From: Miltoncostaea marina
Lineage (GTDB): Bacteria > Actinomycetota > Thermoleophilia > Miltoncostaeales > Miltoncostaeaceae
Assembly: GCF_018141525.1 (NCBI RefSeq)
Contig: NZ_CP064655.1
Coordinates: forward strand, 1,736,001-1,800,000
DNA length: 64,000 nt
Direction: 5' to 3'
The translations under genes and the position numbers were made by a program. Shown here in pieces: positions 59,531 through 64,000 of this stretch (its first letter is position 1; each line of letters opens with the position of its first letter). The notes below the pieces were generated by a model. That model ran no database searches. It was not told where the DNA came from and saw only the letters and a list, made by a program, of their open reading frames with translations.

Positions 59531-60487
59531 CTACGCCGTCGGCGCGCCGGGCGCCGGCGCCTTCGCCCAGTACCGCTCGCCGGCGGTCACGAGCACGTCG
59601 CGCCCGGTCCGCTTGTCGCGCACCACGACCGCGCCGTGCCTGACGTAGGTCATCGTGCCCCTGCAGTTCTCGACCGTGAGCCACTGCGTGCCGCGCACGG
59701 TCGCGACGCTGTTGCGCCCGTGGGTGCGGAACCGACCCTTCGTGTCCTTGCCCCACAGGCGGCGCTGGGCCGCCCGGCGGGCGCGCGGGGCGCGCTTGGC
59801 CGTCTCGACCGCCATCGCGAGCCGCGCGGCGCCGGCGGCCGTCCCCGGGCAGGTCAGGCGGCCCGACAGCACCAGGTCGGTCATGCCGCGACCGCCCTTC
59901 GGCTGGCGCACCGTGAAGACGCCGCCCCAGAACGTGCCCGTCTGCGACGTGCCGTCGGCGGCGACCGCCGATGTGAGCGTGATGCGGCCGCGGCTCGCGT
60001 CGACCACGCTGCCCACCGGCAGCGGCGCGCCCTCGTCGATGGCCACGAAGTCCGACGTGCCCGGCCGGCGCACGAGCACCGTGCCGGACGCCGGCTCCAC
60101 CACCACCCGCCTGCCCATCGCCGGCCCGGGCAGGTCGCCGGTGTTGCCGGGCGCGCCGCCGCTGCTGCCCGGCGTCTCGCCGTCCCGCGGCTGCCGGCCC
60201 GGCGGCGCGACGGCCGGTCCGCCGCCGGCGCCGCCTCCGGGGCTCTGGCCGTTGCCGGCCCCCTGGCCGGGACCGGTGCCGGCGTCCCGGCCGGGGCCGC
60301 CGGCCTGGCCGCCGTCCGTCTCCACGGGGATGCAGTCCGGCTTGTCGCCGGGGGTGCCCCTGCAGGGCTGCGGCCCGGGGGCGTGGCTCGTGTGGGCCGA
60401 CGCACCGCCGACCGCGACCACGCCCCCGCCTGCGACCGCGGCCGCGACCGCGGCCGCCATGGCCGTCGTCCGTCTCGTCAGCCTCAT
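59531..60487 (-). CDS. Secreted FecR-like domain protein
   Basis: A 318-residue exported protein. After the signal peptide (about 1-31, AGGGVVAVGGASA) comes a Gly/Pro-rich disordered section (35-120), then a beta-rich FecR-type domain: VVVEPASGTVLVRRPGTSDF, LPVGSVVDASRGRITLTSAV and VRGTQWLTVENCRGTMTYVR near the end. In FecR proteins this domain senses or relays extracytoplasmic signals. The ATG has an excellent AGGAGGTTCCG site. Encoded just before the CHASE2-HD-GYP receptor, it is a plausible periplasmic or cell-wall-side partner of that sensor. Confidence 0.8.
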   Translation of the reverse strand: MRLTRRTTAMAAAVAAAVAGGGVVAVGGASAHTSHAPGPQPCRGTPGDKPDCIPVETDGGQAGGPGRDAGTGPGQGAGNGQSPGGGAGGGPAVAPPGRQPRDGETPGSSGGAPGNTGDLPGPAMGRRVVVEPASGTVLVRRPGTSDFVAIDEGAPLPVGSVVDASRGRITLTSAVAADGTSQTGTFWGGVFTVRQPKGGRGMTDLVLSGRLTCPGTAAGAARLAMAVETAKRAPRARRAAQRRLWGKDTKGRFRTHGRNSVATVRGTQWLTVENCRGTMTYVRHGAVVVRDKRTGRDVLVTAGERYWAKAPAPGAPTA

Positions 60488-60617
60488 CGGAACCTCCTGT
60501 TCCAGGTGTACGCCCTGGGAATCGACCCGTACGCGTAACGCTTTATGCGCGACGTTCCGCCGGAACCCCCGCGTAGAGAGCCGTCGCGCCGCGCTCACGC
60601 GCCCGCGGGGGTGACCG

Positions 60618-62933
60618 ATGCAGGGGGCACCCGTCACGGCGACGGTCACCCCCTCCCCGCAGGGACACGCCAGCGTGATGTCCGGTCCCACCCCCAGAGC
60701 AGGCGCCGCGGCAGCCTCCGAGTCGTCGGCGATGATGGAGCGGCTGCGCGGCGCCCTGCACCGCCTCGGGCCGCTGCCCGTGCTCGACGGCACGGTGCGC
60801 CGGGTGCTCGAGCTGGCGGACGACCCCGACTCGAGCGTCGCCGAGATCGCGGTGGCGATCGAGCGCGACCCCACGTTCTCGGCCAACCTGCTGCGGGCTG
60901 CGAACTCGGCCCACTACGGGCGGCGCCGCGGCGCGTCCGGCGTGCACGACGCCCTCATGATCGTCGGCCGCGAGGGCATGCGGCGGATCGCCACCGAATC
61001 GGCCACGTACCGGCTGCTGGAGCGGGCGGGCGACACCGGCCCGGAGACGCGCGCCGAGCTGCACGCGCACGCGGTGGCGGTGGCCGGGCACGCGGCGGTG
61101 CTCGCCGAGCGGGCCGGCCTCGACGCCGAGGCGGCCCACCTCGCCGGCCTGCTGCACGACCTGGGCAAGGTGCTGCTGCCGATGATCTTCGGCGCGCGGC
61201 ACGTGAGCGACGCGCTGGCGGGCGCGCCGCGCGGCCTGCAGCGCCTGCTGGCCGAGCGCGCCGGGCTCGGGATCGACCACGCGGCCGCCGGCGCCGCCCT
61301 GGCGGGCGCGTGGGAGCTCGACGCCCACATCGTCGACGCCATCCGCCACCACCACGGCCCCGAGCCGCTCGACGGCATCCCGGGGTGCGTGCAGGCGGCC
61401 AACGAGCTCGTGCTGCTGACCGGGGGCGCGAGCGTCGAGCCCGCGCTGCTGGCCGGCGCCCTGCGGGCGATCGGGCTCGACCCGGCGGTGCTCGACGACC
61501 TCGTGCACGGCGGCGGATCGGTCGAGCTCGACCACGCCCGCGACCAGATGCGGCGGCTGGAGCGCATCGCGCACATCGACGACCTGACCGGCCTCGCGGT
61601 GCGCCGCCACTGGACGGCGCAGGTCGCGGCCGCGATCGAGCGCGGCGAGCGCGGCGCGGTGCTCCTGCTGGACGTCGACGAGTTCAAGGGCGTCAACGAC
61701 GCGTTCGGCCACCTGGTCGGCGACGAGGTGCTGCGGGCGGTGGCCCGGGTGATCGGCGACGCCGGGCTGGCGGGGCGGCTGGGCGGCGACGAGTTCTGCG
61801 TGTGGGTGCCGCACGGGGGCGACGACGCCCTGGCCGTGGCCGGGTGGATCTGCCGCGACGTGCTCGCCGCCACCCCGGGCGCGACGGGCGGCACCGCCGT
61901 CGGCGTGTCGGTCGGCGTGGCGCGCGCGCCGGGCGACGGCACCGACGTGACTGCGCTGCTCGGCGCGGCCGACGCCGCGCTGTACGAGGTGAAGCGGGGC
62001 GGCCGGGGGCGGGCGGGCGCGGCCCGCGCGGAGCACCGCCCGGCGCCCCCGCCCGAGGCCGCGGCCGCCGGCGCCGGCGAGGCCCTGCGGGCCGTCTTCG
62101 ACGCGCAGCTCGCCGCCGTGTCGGTGGCCGAGCGCGCCCGCGTCGAGAAGGAGGGCGCCCGGGCGGCGGCGGCGGTCGACGGGGCGCTGGCCCGGCTCTG
62201 CGCCGACCCGGCGTCGGTCGGGCTCGTGCTGCGCCACGGGCTGTCGCCGCGTCTGCTGTCCCACGGCCTCCAGACCGCGGCGCTGGCCTGCGTCACCGGC
62301 TGCCGCCTGGGCTGGGACGCCGACCGCCTGGCGCAGCTCGCGGTGGCCGCGCTCTACGCCGACATCGGCATGACCCGGCTGGACCGCGGCCTCACCGAGA
62401 AGCCGGGCCGGCTCACCGACGCCGAGCGCGCCCAGCTGCAGCGCCACCCGGCCCTCGGCGCCGCCCTGCTGGCCGCCGTCGGCGCCACCTGGCCGCTGGC
62501 CGCCGTGGTGGCCGGCCAGCACCACGAGCGCTGGGACGGCGCGGGCTACCCGGCCGGGCTCAGCGGCGAGCGCATCCGCCCCGAGGCCCAGGTGGTGGCC
62601 GTCTGCCACCGCTACCTCGCGGCGGTCCAGCAGCGCCCCCACCGGCCCGGCCTGCCGCCCCACCAGGCGCTGGAGCTGCTCTACACCCTCGGCGGCGGGC
62701 TCGCGGGGCGGGACGTGCTCGAGGCGTTCGTGGAGTCGATCGCGATCTACCCGGTCGGGGCGTTCGTGCGCCTCTCGAACGGCCTGTCGGGCGAGGTGCT
62801 CGCCGGCGGCACCCCCACGCGACCCCGGGTGCTCGCGCTGTGGGACCCCTCGGGCGATCCGCTGGCCGAGCGCCCGGTCATCGACCTCGCCGACCAGCCG
62901 ACCCTCTTCGTCGACTCGCTGAGCGGCGGCTGA
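60618..62933 (+). CDS. HDOD-GGDEF-HD-GYP signalling protein
   Basis: A 771-residue cytoplasmic protein with three signalling domains. HDOD (about 40-240) includes AEIAVAIERDPTFSANLLRA and GLLHDLGKVLL. GGDEF (about 310-460) has DDLTGLAVRRHW, LLLDVDEFKGVNDAFGHLVG and an intact RLGGDEFCVWV at about 390, so cyclase activity is plausible; the inhibitory RxxD site is absent. The C-terminal HD-GYP-like part (520-690) keeps QHHERWDGAGYPAGL but has YADIG in place of HDIGK, so the metal His is lost. The ATG follows GGGGGTG closely. Divergent from the FecR-CHASE2 genes. Confidence 0.9.
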   Translation: MQGAPVTATVTPSPQGHASVMSGPTPRAGAAAASESSAMMERLRGALHRLGPLPVLDGTVRRVLELADDPDSSVAEIAVAIERDPTFSANLLRAANSAHYGRRRGASGVHDALMIVGREGMRRIATESATYRLLERAGDTGPETRAELHAHAVAVAGHAAVLAERAGLDAEAAHLAGLLHDLGKVLLPMIFGARHVSDALAGAPRGLQRLLAERAGLGIDHAAAGAALAGAWELDAHIVDAIRHHHGPEPLDGIPGCVQAANELVLLTGGASVEPALLAGALRAIGLDPAVLDDLVHGGGSVELDHARDQMRRLERIAHIDDLTGLAVRRHWTAQVAAAIERGERGAVLLLDVDEFKGVNDAFGHLVGDEVLRAVARVIGDAGLAGRLGGDEFCVWVPHGGDDALAVAGWICRDVLAATPGATGGTAVGVSVGVARAPGDGTDVTALLGAADAALYEVKRGGRGRAGAARAEHRPAPPPEAAAAGAGEALRAVFDAQLAAVSVAERARVEKEGARAAAAVDGALARLCADPASVGLVLRHGLSPRLLSHGLQTAALACVTGCRLGWDADRLAQLAVAALYADIGMTRLDRGLTEKPGRLTDAERAQLQRHPALGAALLAAVGATWPLAAVVAGQHHERWDGAGYPAGLSGERIRPEAQVVAVCHRYLAAVQQRPHRPGLPPHQALELLYTLGGGLAGRDVLEAFVESIAIYPVGAFVRLSNGLSGEVLAGGTPTRPRVLALWDPSGDPLAERPVIDLADQPTLFVDSLSGG

Positions 62934-63240
62934 GCGCGCCCGGCCGGGTCATGCTGAACCGGCCGAGGGGGAGGCCGAGGAACGTCGCCACGCCGTCCCA
63001 TCCGCCGTCGGGCCGCGGCGTGAGGCGGTCCCGCAGCGCGCGCAGCGGCCCCGCGTAGACGAGCTCGGGGCCGGCGGGGCCGTGGCGCACGCGGAACGGG
63101 ATGCCGGGCAGCCGCCCGAGCGCCGTGGCGCCGCGCGAGCCGGCGATGCGCTTGTGCAGCAGCCCGAGGGGCGGCAGCATCCCGCTCTCGCGCGCGAGCG
63201 CCCAGCGCCCGCCGAGGCCGTCGGTCCGGACCGGCTCCAT
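62878..63240 (-). CDS. Small protein of unknown function
   Basis: A 120-residue candidate gene. Residues 25-100 look protein-like: PPLGLLHKRIAGSRGATALG, GIPFRVRHGPAGPELVYAGP and WDGVATFLGLPLGRFSMTRP; the last 20 are Arg/Ser-rich. No family recognised and no membrane segment. It overlaps the 3' end of the HDOD-GGDEF gene by 56 bases on the opposite strand, which is more than usual here, so the stop or the gene itself may be misjudged. Confidence 0.5.
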   Translation of the reverse strand: MEPVRTDGLGGRWALARESGMLPPLGLLHKRIAGSRGATALGRLPGIPFRVRHGPAGPELVYAGPLRALRDRLTPRPDGGWDGVATFLGLPLGRFSMTRPGALSRRSASRRRGSAGRRGR

Positions 63241-63297
63241 GCCGGGTCGGTTCCCACCGCGCGCGCCGCCGACACGTCCCCGCCCCAGGAGGCACAT

Positions 63298-63642
63298 GTG
63301 CGCCGCGCCGCAGGCAGCCCCGCCACCCTCTTCCGCGTTGTCGCGCTCGCCGAGGCGGCCTCGTGGGCCGGCCTGCTGCTGGGCATGCTGCTCAAGTACG
63401 GTCCGCCCGGAGCGGACGCCGGGGTGGCGCTGTTCGGCCCCGTCCACGGGGCGCTGTTCCTGCTCTACGTCGTCGTGGCGCTCGCCACCTGGCGGCGCCT
63501 GCGCTGGAGCGCCGCGGTCGGCGCGACGGCCCTGCTCGCCGCGGTGCCGCCGCTCGCCACCTGGGCGTTCGAGCGGTGGGCGCTGCGCACCGGGCGCCTG
63601 GAGGAGCCGGAGGTCGCCGGAACCGATCCGTTCTTGGAATAG
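63298..63642 (+). CDS. DUF3817 family membrane protein
   Basis: A 114-residue protein with three to four membrane spans. LFRVVALAEAASWAGLLLGM, the FGPVHGALFLLYVVVA core with conserved His, and WSAAVGATALLAAVPPLATW followed by FE match the DUF3817 pattern. Function unknown. The GTG start has an ideal AGGAGGCACAT site; the ATG two bases earlier is out of frame. Confidence 0.87.
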   Translation: MRRAAGSPATLFRVVALAEAASWAGLLLGMLLKYGPPGADAGVALFGPVHGALFLLYVVVALATWRRLRWSAAVGATALLAAVPPLATWAFERWALRTGRLEEPEVAGTDPFLE

Positions 63643-63656
63643 ATCAAGTTCTCAGG

Positions 63657-63662
63657 TAGCGT
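63657..63662 (+). promoter_or_regulatory. Leaderless-type -10 element for the Fur-family gene
   Basis: TAGCGT, eight bases before the GTG. Immediately upstream is a rare AT-rich stretch (TTCTTGGAATAGATCAAGTT) that could hold a Fur/PerR operator for autoregulation, although no clear palindrome was seen. Confidence 0.5.
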
Positions 63663-63670
63663 CCCCGGCC

Positions 63671-64000
63671 GTGCCGCACACCGCCGAGCAGCGCCTGCGC
63701 GACGCGGGCCTCAGGGTCACGGCGCCGCGCGTCGCGGTGCTGCGGGCGCTCGACGGGGCGCGGGACCACCCGAGCGTCGACCAGGTCATCGCCCGGGTGC
63801 GGGCCGCCGGGACGCCGATCTCCGTCCAGGGGGCCTACGATGCCTGCGAGGCGCTGATGCGGGCGGGCCTCGCCCGCCGCATCGAGCCCGCGGGCGGCCC
63901 GGCGCGGTACGAGTCCCGCGTCGGCGACAACCACCACCACCTCGTCTGCCGCGCCTGCGGCGCGGCCGCCGACGTCGATTGCGCCGCCGGCCACACCGTG
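63671..64000 (+). CDS. Fur family metalloregulator, truncated by the window end
   Basis: The first 110 residues are present and the frame is open at the window edge. The winged-helix domain reads RLRDAGLRVTAPRVAVLRAL, then HPSVDQVIARVRAAG and ISVQGAYDACEALMRAGLAR; the metal-binding region begins GDNHHHLVCRACGAAADVDC. HHHLxCxxCG is the hallmark of Fur/PerR/CatR proteins, with the CxxC a structural zinc site. A peroxide (PerR/FurA-type) role next to a catalase gene is a guess, since the downstream gene lies outside. Confidence 0.9.
   Translation, partial: MPHTAEQRLRDAGLRVTAPRVAVLRALDGARDHPSVDQVIARVRAAGTPISVQGAYDACEALMRAGLARRIEPAGGPARYESRVGDNHHHLVCRACGAAADVDCAAGHTV

Overview
This is chromosomal DNA of a very GC-rich actinobacterium. 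Third positions are almost always G or C, most start codons are GTG, and neighbouring genes commonly overlap through GTGA or ATGA. The gene content suggests the class Thermoleophilia: an F420-dependent oxidoreductase fragment, MreB, a type IV pilus operon in an apparently monoderm lineage, FecR-like and CHASE2/HD-GYP proteins, and a long aro-efp-acc-nusB chain. That placement is inference; no rRNA or tRNA was found to test it. No prophage, insertion sequence or CRISPR array was seen.  Layout. 1-8 kb: the end of an F420 reductase; then, on the minus strand, pyrG / M20 peptidase / Nudix hydrolase; a decayed methyltransferase; and tlyA-nadK-recN. 8-19.4 kb (minus strand): dxs, then a tightly coupled block read as aroC-aroK-aroB-aroQ-pepQ-efp-BCCP fusion-accC-nusB-xseB-small unknown gene. 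It covers the shikimate pathway, translation elongation, malonyl-CoA synthesis and transcription antitermination. 19.8-21.7 kb: an FTR1 iron permease and an MscS channel. 21.8-29 kb (minus strand): a pilin gene, then a pilus-assembly operon (six-repeat FnIII-like surface protein, prepilin peptidase, PilM, PilN, PilO, lipoprotein).  29-41.8 kb: a mixed housekeeping region with two methyltransferases, RNase HI, ketopantoate reductase, an HtrA protease, an M50 protease, an LPG-synthase-type membrane protein, metX-metW, metallo-beta-lactamase-fold proteins, a phospholipase D synthase, a diacylglycerol-kinase-like protein, a frameshifted YgjP-type peptidase and a J-domain/TPR protein. 42-44.3 kb: a damaged stretch with an Rpf-like gene and an L,D-transpeptidase pseudogene. 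44.3-54.8 kb: BrkB-like membrane protein, penicillin-binding serine hydrolase, TetR regulator beside an ABC exporter, secreted HExxH protein, mreB and a CbiX-type chelatase. 54.8-55.5 kb: a gene-free repeat region. 55.5-63 kb: an EEP phosphatase and M23 peptidase, then a probable c-di-GMP signalling cluster of a FecR-like secreted protein, a CHASE2-HD-GYP receptor and, divergently, an HDOD-GGDEF-HD-GYP protein. The window ends inside a Fur-family gene.  Three patterns cut across the window. First, a TAnnnT hexamer lies 6-10 bases upstream of about twelve independently chosen start codons, which suggests widespread leaderless transcription. Second, there are dispersed compound-hairpin repeats, in one place as a three-unit tandem array. 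Third, frameshifted or decayed genes recur (methyltransferase, BCCP fusion, YgjP, Rpf, L,D-transpeptidase), some at G/C runs where a sequencing indel cannot be excluded. The strongest candidates for new biology are the BCCP fused to a carboxyltransferase-like domain that has lost its metal-site histidines, the c-di-GMP cluster, and the FnIII-led pilus operon.
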